Below, one piece after another: positions 22,028-33,507 of a DNA stretch of 64,000 nucleotides (the first letter of the stretch is position 1; every line of letters begins with the position of its first letter). This DNA comes from Carya illinoinensis (lineage: Eukaryota; Streptophyta; Magnoliopsida; Fagales; Juglandaceae): positions 13,699,001-13,763,000 of the forward strand of contig NC_056753.1 in NCBI RefSeq assembly GCF_018687715.1, written 5' to 3'. The translations under genes and the position numbers were made by a program. The notes beneath the pieces are model-generated. The model ran no database searches and was not told the origin of the DNA. It saw nothing but the letters and a program-made list of their open reading frames with translations.

Positions 22028-23560
22028 ATGCACAGGTATAGAGACGCCTTGGGTCGGTTTGCTTGTAGACTTGTGTTAGAGTCAAAGTTTAATTTTTCTG
22101 ATCATTTGTTTGATAATTCTTCTAATTTTGAGAAAATGAGTGAACACGAAGATCAACCCACTAGGACCCTTCAAGATTACCTCCACCCTACATGCACAGC
22201 CACACCATCATGCATCATGTTTCCAGTTAATATTTGCCAATTGGATTTTAAAACAGGGATGATACAGTTACTCCCTTTTTTTCATGGCTTGGAAAATGAA
22301 AATCCATATGTGCACATTAGGGAGTTTGAGGAAGTAGTTGCGACTTTTCATAGTCAAAATGCAACTGATGACATTGTGAGACTTAAGTTCTTTCCTTTCT
22401 CTTTGAAGGATAGAGCTAAGAGTTGGCTATACTCATTGAGACCACGATCTATTGGGTCATGGAATGAGATGACTCAGGTTTTCTTTAATAAATACTTTCC
22501 CCAACATAAGACCAATGCTTTAAAAAGGCAAATCTCCACCTTTGTACAAAAGGACAGTGAGACTTTGTATCAGTCTTGGGAGAGATTTAAGGAGCTATTG
22601 AGTATGTGTCCTCACCATGGGTATGAGAATTGGCGCTTAGTGAGCTATTTTTATGAGGGACTTACACCTAGAGAGCGTCAATTTGTGGAGATGATGTGTG
22701 ATGGTGAGTTCTTACAGAAAGATCTTGATGAGGCCATAGAATACCTCAATGAGCTTGCTGAAAAAGCTCACATTTGGACTGGACCTAGTGCTACTGAGAG
22801 CACAAATAGGTCACGACCTGCAGGAAACCTAAATGGTGGTGGAATTTACCATCTCAGGGAAGAAGATAACCTAAAGGCTAAGGTTGAGATGCTCACTAGA
22901 GAGCTAGAGGCGTTGAAGACTAAGGACTTAAAGCCAACACACGTGGCTAATCATGCAGAGTCTTTTGGACCATGTTTTGTGTGTGGCGGGGTAGATCACC
23001 TTGCCCAAGAGTGTCCCACATTTGCTGAGATGAGAGGGATGTATGAGAAACAATGTAATGCCTTAGGTATGTACATAAAGCCTGTTGCACCTTTCTCTAA
23101 TACCTACAATCTTGAGTGGCGTAATCACCCCAATTTTAGTTGGAAATCTGAAAACCAACCACCTGCACAACCCCCTAGATCATATCCTGCACCATATCAT
23201 GCACCTTCATCTTCTAGGAGTCATTTAGAAGACACTTTGCATGCTTTTATTGAGGCACATAGTAAAACTAATCAAAAGTTTGAATCTTTGATTATGCAGG
23301 TTGTTGAAGAAAACAAAGAGATAAAGAGTCATATATCCAAGATAATGAGCTCCTTGAGTGTGAATGAGCGTGGCAAGTTTCCTTCTCAAGCTCAATCCGC
23401 ACCCCAAGGTCAGCATATGGCACAAAAAAATTTAAAAGAAAATGCCATTATGACAAGAAGTGGTAAGTCCTTACACATCCCAACAACTGATAAGCAAGAG
23501 GATGTTGAAGAGGAACAAAGCAATGATAGCACCGAGTTCCCCAAGGATGCCGCGAGGTAA
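22028..23560 (+). CDS. gag: Gag polyprotein of Athila-like element D, intact
   Basis: This is an uninterrupted frame of 510 codons from the first ATG (22028); a downstream ATG at 22137 (MSEHEDQPTR) could be the true start. Residues about 85-250 match the retrotransposon capsid domain: HIREFEEVVATF, RLKFFPFSLKDRAKSWLYSL, WERFKELLSMCPHHG and YFYEGLTPRERQFVEMMC. A CCHC knuckle CFVCGGVDHLAQEC sits near residue 316, for RNA binding. The C-terminal third is Pro/Gln-rich then acidic. Gag would form virus-like particles that package the RNA. It is the only long clean gag in the window, striking because the element has no RT. Protease lies in another frame after a stop at 23558. Confidence 0.9.
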   Translation: MHRYRDALGRFACRLVLESKFNFSDHLFDNSSNFEKMSEHEDQPTRTLQDYLHPTCTATPSCIMFPVNICQLDFKTGMIQLLPFFHGLENENPYVHIREFEEVVATFHSQNATDDIVRLKFFPFSLKDRAKSWLYSLRPRSIGSWNEMTQVFFNKYFPQHKTNALKRQISTFVQKDSETLYQSWERFKELLSMCPHHGYENWRLVSYFYEGLTPRERQFVEMMCDGEFLQKDLDEAIEYLNELAEKAHIWTGPSATESTNRSRPAGNLNGGGIYHLREEDNLKAKVEMLTRELEALKTKDLKPTHVANHAESFGPCFVCGGVDHLAQECPTFAEMRGMYEKQCNALGMYIKPVAPFSNTYNLEWRNHPNFSWKSENQPPAQPPRSYPAPYHAPSSSRSHLEDTLHAFIEAHSKTNQKFESLIMQVVEENKEIKSHISKIMSSLSVNERGKFPSQAQSAPQGQHMAQKNLKENAIMTRSGKSLHIPTTDKQEDVEEEQSNDSTEFPKDAAR

Positions 23561-23562
23561 TC

Positions 23563-24543
23563 AAGAGTCCAGTTAAGGTACTATTTCCTCAAGCTTTAAA
23601 ATCTGGTATGCGAACTTTGGATCCTAGTAATGAAATCTTGGAGAACCTCAGGTAGGTAAAGATTAACCTTCCTCTTTTGCATGTTATCAAACAAGTTCCC
23701 ACTTATGCAAAAGTTCTTAAATATTTGTGTACAGTTAAGAGGAAGCACCATGTTAAGAAGACAACATTTCTGACAGAGCAAGTTAGTGCTCTAATTGAGC
23801 AGCGAATTCCTCCTAAGTACAAGGATCCTGGTTGTCCAACCATTGCAGGTAATATTGGGAATCATGAGTTTGGGCAAGCCTTGCTAGATCTAGGAGCTAG
23901 TGTTAATTTGATGCCTTATTCCATTTATTTGCAGCTTGGTTTGGGTGAAATTAAGCCTACTTCTGTCGTGCTTCAGTTGGCTGATCGTTCAATTAAGAAA
24001 CCGAGAGGGATAGTTGAGGATGTTTTGATCCAAATTGACAAGTTTTATTATCCTATTGATTTCTTAATTTTGGACACTCAATCAGTTGTTGAGTCTAACT
24101 CTAAAGTTCCTCTCATATTAGGTAGACCTTTCCTTGCTATGGCTAATGCACTTATAAATTGCAGGAATGGGTTGATGAAGTTATCTTTTGGAAACATGAC
24201 CATGGAGGTCAACATTTTCCGTATTGAGAAACAGCCAACAGATGACGAGTACCACCAAACGTATATGATTGACGCACTCATAGACAAGGGAGTTCACACA
24301 ACTCATGATTTTGATCCCCTTGAATATTCCCTTGTGAATTCTGAGTTTAATACATCTGTTAGTGATTCATCTGATGTTATTGATATTTGTGCTGTTTTTG
24401 ATGAAACTCAGGATTATGGCACACAGGTTTGGCAACAGAAATTTGAGGAGTTGCCTAAGAAATGTGGAAAACAGATTCCTGTAAGTATGAAAGCACCAAG
24501 AGTTAAATTGAAATCTTTGCCTAAGTTTATAAGGTTAAAATGA
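23563..24543 (+). pseudogene. Element D protease region, ending at the pol deletion
   Basis: The frame (shifted from gag) reads a linker with one stop near 23653, then is open from 23677 to 24540. Retropepsin-like ALLDLGASVNLMPYSIY places the catalytic D-L-G near 23888. LQLADRSIKKPRGIVEDV and LILGRPFLAMANALI follow, as in Athila proteases. The tail ends VKLKSLPKFIRLK, which is where RT normally begins, then a stop. No RT motif follows. Protease may still be translated by readthrough or reinitiation, but this is inference. Confidence 0.8.
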
Positions 24544-24824
24544 AGACGTTTCATGATAAAAATATTCTTAGGAAGAGGTTTAAACCTAATGACCGAATAT
24601 GCTTATATGATTTTGGATTTCACAAGCAAAAAGGAAAACTTCGGTTTAGGTGGACTGACCCATTTCTAGTGAAAAATGTTTTTGTAAATTGGGTGGTAGA
24701 AATGGAAGATCCTAAGGATGGTCGGATCTTTAAAGTAAATGGTCAACACCTTAAAGTATTAATTGATAGGCAAGTTCCAGAAATGGAAGACATTCCACTT
24801 GTGGATCCAGTCTATCAACCTTGA
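24540..24824 (+). pseudogene. Element D integrase C-terminal remnant
   Basis: It begins MKTFHDKNILRKRFKPND and includes GKLRFRWTDPFLVKNVF and FKVNGQHLKVLID. This is the C-terminal (GPF-like) end of Athila/Tat integrases. The zinc finger and DDE core are absent. The ATG at 24540 overlaps the upstream stop. The same fragment is in element L at 59588-59821. Confidence 0.82.
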
Positions 24825-26526
24825 CCACACCACCAAGGTATGTGTTTCTTTATTTATTTTGTTTTGCTTTGTTTTTTCTTATTTTCTTTCTTTTCCTTTT
24901 TTGTTTACTGTTGTTTTCTTTGTTTTTGATTGCAGGATAGTTTCATTTCGTCATTTCAGGTTACCATCTTTGGTGTTTAGTGAGCTACCCACGTCACTCA
25001 TCAGGTGTATTCTACCATTTTCAGTTACTCCCCATTCAATTTTGATTCTAAAACATTGAGGACAATGTTTCATTTAAGTTGGGGGGTGGTGGTGCAAATT
25101 CAGTATTTAAAATGCTTGTTGGAACTCTGTGGCATATTTTCATGTGTCAATTTTTTTTTTTAATTTGCATCACACTTGCATCATTTTCACATGTGTACTC
25201 ATTCTCATTCATAGCCATCTTCGTGAATTCACCAAACCCACCATAATCATTTTTGCTGAAACATTCACAGAACCCTTAATGCACTTATCCAAGTTTTGTG
25301 GTAAGATGGTGGTTTGACACATGTAGCTAGAGAACCCTTTTGCTTAAGTATTCAAGTGAGTTTGGAGAGGATTGAGAGCATACAAATGCAGTAAATTGTG
25401 ATAAGCGTTCATTGATCTGTTGAATTGGGCACTTCTTTTGAGAATATCATTACATGGTTTGTGGTACAATGGTGGATATACTTGGGATATGACGAAGGTC
25501 AACTTAGGATTAACGTTTGAGCCTTTCAACCTATCCATTTCCATCATAGACCGTAGCCAACTTTGAGCCAATAAACACAGGTAGCTTTTTCTTTTCATAT
25601 GCCCATATCATCCATGCCTCTCTACATTGGAGTATAACCTATACACAGATTTTCTTACCCTTTTTACTTCCAAGTGTATACTAGGTGTGGAATTTGTATT
25701 TTCTTTCTTTAATTTTATCATTTTCAAATTAAAAAAAGAAGAAGAAGACGACAGAAAAAAGAGAAGAGTACAAGTTGCAAAGTGTTCAATTGAGTGAGCT
25801 CAAAAAAAAAAAAGAAGAAAAAAAAAGTTGGTAGAGATGGAAAGAATGCAAAAGTGGCATGTGTTTGTCCATCAAATCGTTGAAAAAAAAAAGAGGAAGA
25901 AGAAGGAAAAGTATTATTATTTGATGATCTGAAAAGTTGGAGAGTACATCAAGTGAGAAGTATGGTCTATTGAGATATTTAATAAAATTCCCTTTGTATG
26001 TACTTGGAAGTTTTTGAATCCCTTTCATCCTTTTTTTTTTTTCATATAGCCCCGAAACTAAGTCACATTACAACTTTTTGTGTTGACCGTTCGGATCCTA
26101 AGTAAGCTATTGAAAGATTGGTGGAAGTCTCATTTGTTAGTGTTCCTATCATAATATCAATGTTTGCTTGTTGCTTGTACATAATTGCCTAATTTTTCAT
26201 GAGAGTGTGTATACACCCATTGTCAACTCCATAGAGAGAGCCCTTACACGAAACACTATTATACTCGTGAGTTATGGAGTTGAACCTTTTGTTTGAGACG
26301 TTCTTGATGTTACATGTGTCAAGGTTAGTAGTAAGATGATTATGGCTTGGAGAACACACACACACTCTGTAGATTGCTATAGGTGGATTGATCTTATGGG
26401 TTATTGGATTCCTTAGATTGTTTTGATATGTGAATTTGGAAAGTGTGACTTGATGACCTTTATGTGTGATTTTCTTTGATCTCTTTCGTCGTTTTGACAT
26501 GAAAATTGTTAGGGACTAGCAATGAG
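24825..26526 (+). other. Element D 3' noncoding region
   Basis: This 1.7-kb stretch has no convincing gene. A short open frame (25129-25317) is partly kept in L but starts at GTG and looks like no env-like protein. The region has A/G-rich low-complexity runs (25730-25910) and an internal polypurine tract. Confidence 0.7.
25076..25094 (+). other. Internal polypurine tract of element D
   Basis: AAGTTGGGGGGTGGTGGTG follows CATTGAGGACAATGTTTC. It nearly duplicates the 3' PPT (26528-26540), and L has it at about 60133-60151. It could be a central PPT or a relic of an older 3' end. Confidence 0.6.
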
Positions 26527-26540
26527 TAAGTTGGGGGGTG
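26527..26540 (+). other. Element D 3' polypurine tract
   Basis: TAAGTTGGGGGGTG directly precedes the 3' LTR start TGATGAG at 26541, the expected plus-strand primer site. Confidence 0.85.
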
Positions 26541-27908
26541 TGATGAGTGTGCGAAAGTGCACTCTAAATACCCTATTATTGGACTAAAATCCTAAAATGT
26601 GAATAGAAATCATAGGAATTAATGTGTATTCTTTAATTGAATTTCTATTTACGTTAGGATACTCCTAAGCAGTTTTTTTTATGTTTAATTTCAGAGTTTA
26701 TAAATGAGCAAGTCAAGCCCAGTCAAATTCAAAGGAGGACATTCATGGGGTTTGAGAGTAATTTGGAGGAAGAGAAAAAGAAAAAAAATCACAAAATGAA
26801 ACCACAAGAAGTCCAAGTCCGAAATTCGCTAGAGACAGTCTGAACATACTTTAGTATTTTGACTGTATCTTTTTACTCACATATCGGATTGATGTAATTC
26901 TTGATGCATTAGAAAGCTATCTCAAAAGGGCTATAACTTTGTCTCTAATAAGGATTTCCAAATTCGAATTCCTGAAGGCCGTACGTGGCTGCCAAGATAA
27001 GTCCTAAAATTTAAGCGATTTTTTTATGCGGAAATTAAGAGGACATTAGGGTTTCTATCCTACCCTATATAAGCATATCATTAGCACGAAATGGTGGAGG
27101 AGGAAGAGGCACAAGAGGCAGATCTAAAGAGAGGAGAAAATCACTTCCATGGCCACCGTTCGCTTCAGTTTTCTCTAAAGATTTTTGTTGTCCAGTATAT
27201 TTATGGGTAACTAAATTCTCAAGTAGGGTTAGGGATGAACTTGCACATTAGATGGTATTTTTAATTTATTCTTAATTCATGTATTTGATTTTCAATTGCT
27301 AAAACTCTTTTGTTTTATCATTCTCAATTCATCGTTGATGTTTTCTTCTCCGAATAATCATAGAATTTATTCTGTTTATCGATTCAGTCATGCTTTTTCT
27401 ATTGAATGGATTAGTTCTTTGATTATGTTTGGATCAATTATTTATCTATATTGATTTAGTTTTTTGCTGCAATATCGCTCCCTGAGTATATTGTCGTCAT
27501 TGGATTTTATCAATAGGAGTAGTAATTTACGTTTTTTAAAAGTGGTGAATGTTTTTTCAAAGGGTTACATTTGATTTAATTTTGGTTTATAAATCTATAC
27601 CTTCCGATTGAGAATTTCGGGAATTGAGTTCCTAATTGAGTTACCCAATGAATTAAGAATAATTAAAATACCGGATTTGTGTAAGGGATTCTCGACGCTC
27701 TACTGTTCGTCAAATTTGAGTACTTTTTTCATTAATCACTTTGCTTCACTTTAATTTACATTTAAAATTAATCTTTATTCTCTATTACTTATTTAATATT
27801 TTTCTTTAGTTTTTTTGCTCCTCTTGCTATTCTTTTAATTTGGCTCCCTGTGGAATCGACACCCCAAAGCTGTGCTGCAACTACCGCGTTATTCTTTGGG
27901 CGTAATCA
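26541..27908 (+). repeat. Element D 3' LTR (1368 bp)
   Basis: It is bounded by TGATGAGTGTGCG and GGGCGTAATCA and is followed by TSD TAGCT. It carries the conserved TATA box at 27066. Confidence 0.93.
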
Positions 27909-28142
27909 TAGCTCTATGTGTGAGTTGATTGTGCTTGAAGTATGTGGATGTAGTTTGATGGATCATTATGGGGTAAGGCGGACTTTAGACGTGTTGTGAG
28001 CGTTTGTGGGAGTATGATTTACCATTCATTGAATTGTTGCATGAACATTTCTTTTGGCCTAAGATGAGAAGAGACGTTAATTGTATTTGTGACGAGCGCA
28101 TTACATGTAGAAGGGCCAAACCTAAGATTTTGCCACATTGGT
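27909..28142 (+). pseudogene. Element C integrase zinc-finger remnant with one repeat module
   Basis: After the TSD the text resumes as SMCELIV, then DHYGVRRTLDVL, and in a shifted frame ERLWEYDLPFIELLHEHFFW, then PKMRRDVNCICDERITC. A core-derived segment (WEYDLPFIE) is thus spliced into the zinc finger, as in the 93-bp modules of B and E. The remnant ends at PHWL where element E begins. Confidence 0.75.
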
Positions 28143-28345
28143 TGATGTGAACCCCAATCGACTCGCTTTGAGACCCAACAATAATATTGGAAAAACAAAC
28201 CCAAGAAAGTCAAATCAAGTCAATGGATGGAGAAACTAGACCCGTTGAGAACTCGTCTCAAGAACCTAGAATATATTAAAATCTAGATCTATTGAAGAAC
28301 CCATCTCAAGAACCCAGATTATAAGGAGGAACGCCACAAATGTTG

Positions 28346-31311
28346 TAATGTGAACCCCAATCGACTCGCTTTGAGACCCAACAACAATATTGGAAAAGCA
28401 AACCCAAGAACGCCAAACTCAAGTCTATGGATGGAGAATTTAGACCCGTTGAGATCTCGTTTCAAGAACCTAGATTATATTAAAATCTAGACCCATTGAA
28501 GAACCCGTCTCAAGAACCCAATTACAAGGAGGAACGCCACAAAGGTTGTGATTTACCTTTGATAAGTTCAAGAGTTCAATTAAGAACAAGAGGAGAAAAC
28601 TCACTCACAATGAAAATTCAATAAAAAATGTCTTACCTCCTCAAATGAGGCTACAAGTGGTTTAAATAAAAATCCCCAAAACCTTAAGTGAGCCGCGGGT
28701 ACTGTAGCGTGAACAGTACCCCTGCTACAGTTGTGATGACCCGTTTTTACGTGTATTTTCGCTGAAATAATTATTTTTATTTTAATTAATATATTAGTTT
28801 AATTATTTTAATTTAATTGCGTTTTAAAATTGGTTTTTAATTTATTTGATGTTGTGTTTTATTTCTTTAAGTTGTTTTGTGGTTTTTAATCCCTTTTCGG
28901 CGGTTTGTTTTGTTTTCCCGGAGTGAGGATTGGACCTCATTTCTTTTTTTGCATCTTTTTTTCCTTTTTCTCTTTTTCCTTTTTTCTTTTTCCCTTCTTT
29001 TCTTTTTCCTTTCTTTTTCTTTTTTTCTTTTTTTTTCTCTTTTTCCTCCTGCTTTCCCGCTCGAGCACCCCCCCGGCCTCTCTCTCTCTTCTCTCTCCTC
29101 ACCCACGGCCGGACTCCTCTCACCGTCGACCCAGCGCCGTCCGGCCACCGTGGGCGACACCACCCCCACCATCCTCTTCGTCTCCCTCCGGCGCACCACC
29201 CCTCCGAACCTCAGCCCCATCCGGCTGGCCGCTTGGCCGGAAAACGCCCAACAAAGCTGCAGGGTTTTGGCCTCGATCCGCCGCCGTCGCTCCACCTCCG
29301 GCCACCATTTCTTCACCACTTCATCACCGGTCCCTTGCCGTCCTAACCCACCCATTTTCCGGCCTCCAACGACCACCGGAACAGCTCCTACGAGCTTGCT
29401 TTCCGTTTTGGGTAATCCAGCCTCCCACCGCCGTTTCTGCCACCACCCACGGCCAACCACCACTTCCAATAGCTTCACAACCATCCCTAGACCATTCCCT
29501 ATCAATTTCGTGTCCTAGTTTGTCCCCGTTCAGAAGTGGGTTTTTCACAACCCACGGCCACAGTGAATTTTCACTGTGACGTTGCTTTTTCGGCGCCGTT
29601 CGCAATGCCGCGTGTTTTCTAAAATTGCCATATAGCCCTGTAAGTATTTTCCAAACCCTATTTTCAGATTTAAATATATATTACTCTTTCAATTATTTAT
29701 TGCTGCTGGTTGGTTGATTCCGGACTGAGTCCGAGGAGTTCGGAGGTCGGATGGATGGAGGACGGAGTTGCTTGATTTATTGTTTTATGATTGGTTGTTT
29801 GTTTTGTGCGTTGATAATTGCATTTGCATGGGGCATGCACGAGCATTTTATTTTATTTGAGAAACCCCGTTTTGCTGGCGTGATTGGACTTTCGGGTGCG
29901 TGTGTCTCACGAGCCCAAGCTGGGATGGGTTATTATCTCGGTGGAGCTCCTCTGGTCACTCGGGAGTGGATAATACTGAGTGACGTCCCCTGAGTTGTCG
30001 CTGGGCGACGACGGGAGCGGGGCTAGAGGATGGCCCGGCCAGGTACGCGCAGGGCGCGAGTCTGGGCATCGCTCTACTCACCGACTCTGTGGCCCTTCGC
30101 TAGCGAGGGCTAGAGGATGGCCTGGCCAGGTACGCGCGGGGCGCCAGTCTGGGCATCGCTCATTTAGGTGTCACATGCGCGGTCCTTACCTGCGGTGTGG
30201 CACATAGCCAGGGTGTGCGGATGATCCCTAGGGGAGATCATGGTGCATGCATAACCGGTTGTTTTTATGGTTTTCGGATGCGGGCCATTTTCTGGGGAAA
30301 TGGCGAGTTTTGGTTTTGAGGCTTTTGATCCATTTTCTGGGAAAATGGTGGTTTGGGCCATTATCTGGGATAATGGTGAGGCATGGTTTTTAAGAATATG
30401 TTTTTATTGGGCCAAATGGATTTTTGGCGTGCGTGGTAAAAATGTGGTTTTGCGGGGCATGTGCATTGATTTTTCTTGCATCCATGTTGTTTGAGTTCTA
30501 TGTGTTTTTATCTGGTGGTGTTTGGGTTTTACTTACCTGCGGTACCATTTTTGGTTTCGTAGCTTTTGGTGCAGAGTTCGAGGAGGAGGAGGAGGAGGCT
30601 GAGCCCGAGGATGTGGCTCCGCCGGGTTGCTGATGTTATGCTTTGCGTTTGATATTTTATTATATGCGTGTTTTATAATATTTTATTTATGTACATTTTA
30701 AACAGCTTGTATTACGTTGAGAACAATTCTGGTACTTAGTTATGACTTTCGTTATCTGCTGCGTGTTATTCCGTGCACATTGTTGTTTCTGCACACACTT
30801 GGCACCGTCGATGGGATGGTGACTCGGGTTGTCACCCTCCGGACGTCTCGATTTCCCCGTGTTCGGGCGTGGGGATTTGGGGGCGTCACAACAGTACTTC
30901 TAAAACCCTAGTTTACTTTAAATAATAACTTTCCAAATATGCCCTTGGCCAAAATACAAGGCCTTCCCAAAAACTCTTGTTCATTAGAAATAAGACATAT
31001 GTGTGGGCTGACATCCTCAAGCTCACTTATTCTAAACTAATAAAATAAGCTCTTTTAATGAATTAAATAAGTCCAAAGCATTCAATAACAATAAGCCCAA
31101 GTCGTGTCTTTTGTAGTGTATCACGTGGATGAAAACTAGATCTCCTCCTCTCAAGCCCATCTTAAATGTTGGGCTCTTGCTAAACACGTCTCAAGTGGAT
31201 TTCACCCATCCTTGCATAGCTTTCTTCATCTTCCTAGCTCTTGATCTTGTAATTGCCCATTTTGAAACTTGCAAAGGATCTTTACGACTTGTCCCACCTT
31301 GGGGCCCATCA
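28346..31311 (-). repeat. Solo LTR E2 nested in LTR E1, itself split by F
   Basis: It starts TAATGTGAACCCC and ends GGGGCCCATCA on the plus strand. TSD TGTTG is at 28341-28345 and 31312-31316. Without F it is about 800 bp. An LTR of the same family thus landed in its own relative. Confidence 0.87.
28732..30890 (+). repeat. Solo LTR F, Tekay-like (2159 bp)
   Basis: It is bounded by TGTGATGACCCG and GGGGGCGTCACA, with perfect TSD ACAGT (28727-28731, 30891-30895). No internal region is present. It has the pyrimidine-rich block (28950-29110), the palindrome CACAGTGAATTTTCACTGTG (29559-29578) and a two-copy G+C-rich repeat (about 30015-30170). It is very similar to G. Confidence 0.93.
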
Positions 31312-31468
31312 TGTTGTGATTTACCTTTGATAAGTTCAAAGTTCAATCAAGAACAAGAGGAGTAAACTCAACTCACAATAAAAATTCATTATTGTCTAAC
31401 CTCCTCAAATGAGTCTATAAGTGGTTTAAATAAACAATCCCCCAAAATCCTAATTGAATAGTGCCACG

Positions 31469-32815
31469 TGATGGGTCTCAAGGCGGACCAAATCTTAAGG
31501 ATCAATTACAAGATTATGAGCCACGAAGATCAAGAAAGTAATGCAAGAATTTGTGCAATTTAATTGGGATAAGTCTAGCAAGAGCCCAATATTCAAGATG
31601 GACTTGAGAGAAGAAGATCCAGTTTTCATCCACGAGATACGCTATGGAAGACATGACTTGGGCCTATTTGTTATTGAAGGCCATAGACTTATTTATTTCA
31701 TTAAAAGGGCATATTTTATTAGTCATAGGAATTAATCTATAATAATTAGGCTTGGGGGATGTCCAGTCCACACATATGTCTTATTTCTAATGAACTAAGG
31801 TTTTTGGGAAGGCCTTGTATTTGGCCAAGGGCGTATTTAGAAAGTTATTATTTTATGTGAACTAGGGTTTTAGAAGTTACTATAGTGCGGCATTGTTCAC
31901 ACTACCGTACTTGCAGCACTATTCACTTAGGATTTTGGGGGATTGTTTATTTAAACCACTTGTAGCCTCATTTGATCAGGTTAGATATTATTGAAATTGA
32001 TGAATTTTATTCATTGTGTTCTTGATTGAATATTTGAACTTATCAAAGGTAAATCACAACCTTTGTGGCGGCATTGTTCACACTACCGTACTTGCAGCAC
32101 TATTCACTTAGACTTAATTGGGATAAGTCTAGCAAGAGCCCAATATTCAAGATGGGCTTGAGAGAAGAAGATCCAGTTTTCATCCACGAGATACGCTATG
32201 GAAGACATGACTTGGGCCTATTTGTTATTGAAGGCCATAGACTTATTTATTTCATTAAAAGGGCATATTTTATTAGTCATAGGAATTAATCTATAATAAT
32301 TAGGCTTGGGGGATGTCCAGTCCACACATATGTCTTATTTCTAATGAACTAAGGTTTTTGGGAAGGCCTTGTATTTGGCCAAGGGCGTATTTAGAAAGTT
32401 ATTATTTTATGTGAACTAGGGTTTTAGAAGTTACTATAGTGCGGCATTGTTCACACTACCGTACTTGCAGCACTATTCACTTAGGGTTTTGGGGGATTGT
32501 TTATTTAAACCACTTGTAGCCTCATTTGATCAGGTTAGATATTATTGAAATTGATGAATTTTATTCATTGTGTTCTTGATTGAACATTTGAACTTATCAA
32601 AGGTAAATCACAACCTTTGTGGCGTTCCTCCTTTGTAATCTGGGTTCTTGAGACGGGTTATTCAACGGGTCTAGATTTTCATATAATCTAGGTTCTTGAA
32701 ACAATTTCTCATCGGGTCTAGATTCTCCATCCATTGACTTGAGTTTGGATTTCTTGGGTTTGGTTTTCCAATATTGTTGTTGGGTCTCAAAGCGAGTCGA
32801 TTGTGGTTCACATCA
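31469..32815 (+). repeat. Element M 5' LTR with about 0.55-kb internal duplication
   Basis: The segment 31558-32070 is repeated almost exactly at 32111-32625, separated by a 40-bp copy of 31890-31930. This makes the LTR about 1.35 kb instead of 0.8 kb. The two copies differ at only a few positions. Confidence 0.88.
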
Positions 32816-32817
32816 TT

Positions 32818-32830
32818 TGGTATTCAGAGC
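32818..32830 (+). other. Element M primer binding site with extra T
   Basis: TGGTATTCAGAGC lies after LTR end CATCA. It is the initiator tRNA-Met complement with an inserted T. Confidence 0.72.
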
Positions 32831-33154
32831 AAGGTTTCCAATCAGGTTTGATTCTATCTTTTCATTATTGCATCTTTAATTCTAGGGCTTTATAGTTCTA
32901 GGGTTAAAAAAATAAAAAGTGCAGAAATTCATTTTTCCTAGGGCTGCCAATTTAATCTATCATTTGTGTTTCATGTTCATCATCATAGGGTGTCTAAATT
33001 CCATGTTTGAGGGCTGCCAAAATTTGCACCATCTAGGGTTTGGAATTTCTAGGGTTTCATTGATTCCCTTCTATTTTCTTGTCAATTTTTATGTGTTTGA
33101 ATTCAATTGTTTGCTTATCACAATTGAATATTTCTGTTTATGGTTGAATTGTTG

Positions 33155-33240
33155 AGAAAAGAAGAGAAAAGAAAAGAAAGGAAAAGAAAAGAAAAGAAAG
33201 GAAAAGAAAAGAAAAGAAAGGAAAAGAAAATAAGAGAAAA
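33155..33240 (+). repeat. GAAAA/GGAAAA low-complexity tract in element M leader
   Basis: This is an A/G tract of GAAAAGAAAAGAAAG-type units. Shorter versions sit at the same place in B (12409), C (18513) and J (38178). Confidence 0.85.
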
Positions 33241-33507
33241 AAAAAATCGAAGGGAATCGAAGGGACCCAATTACTAGTTGGGATAAAACAAGGTTGAATT
33301 GTCTTAATTGAGTTCAATTAGTTCTTAAAGAACTTGAGTAGGAAAACTCTTGAGGTAAAAGGCAAGAAAGTGTGAAATCATTATCAGAAAAAAGCCAATT
33401 AAGAGTGAAACACAAGTGGAGTTCCATTATTTGAGTGTAAACACGTAAGGGAGAAAGCGTGTGAGGTCTTGTTCCACTAACATTCTTTTTTGTGCAGAGC
33501 ATACAAT

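Larger units (their letters stand above)
20486..27908 (+). mobile_element. Element D: Athila-like Ty3/gypsy element with precise pol deletion
   Basis: LTRs are 20486-21856 (1371 bp) and 26541-27908 (1368 bp), starting TGATRAGTGTGCG and ending GGCGTAATCA. A perfect TSD TAGCT flanks it (20481-20485, 27909-27913). The PBS matches the tRNA-Asp type used by Athila/Tat elements. Internal order is gag (open), protease, then directly the last part of integrase, a 1.7-kb noncoding region with an extra polypurine tract, and the 3' PPT. RT, RNase H and the integrase core are missing, so it needs help in trans. Element L has the same junction. Confidence 0.93.
10338..28142 (+). mobile_element. Element C: B-family derivative, interrupted by elements B and D
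   Basis: Its pieces are 5' LTR 10338-11142, PBS and leader 11143-11327, [element B], leader and gag/protease remnant 18333-20485, [element D], and integrase remnant 27909-28142, where element E begins. The leader on both sides of B matches the uninterrupted leader of element M (32940-33060). The integrase resumes across the D insertion with TSD TAGCT on each side. The element lacks gag core and RT, deletions also seen in J. Its 3' LTR is missing. Candidate left TSD is CCAAA (10333-10337); no partner was found. Confidence 0.85.

Noticed and set aside
25129..25317. Possible env-like ORF in element D
   Set aside because: Only 62 codons from GTG, no signal peptide or transmembrane pattern that convinces; partial conservation in L is due to overall element similarity.
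22028..27908. Endogenous pararetrovirus
   Set aside because: LTRs, TSD, tRNA-Asp PBS and gag/integrase text are those of Athila-like Ty3/gypsy elements; no movement protein or coat motif.
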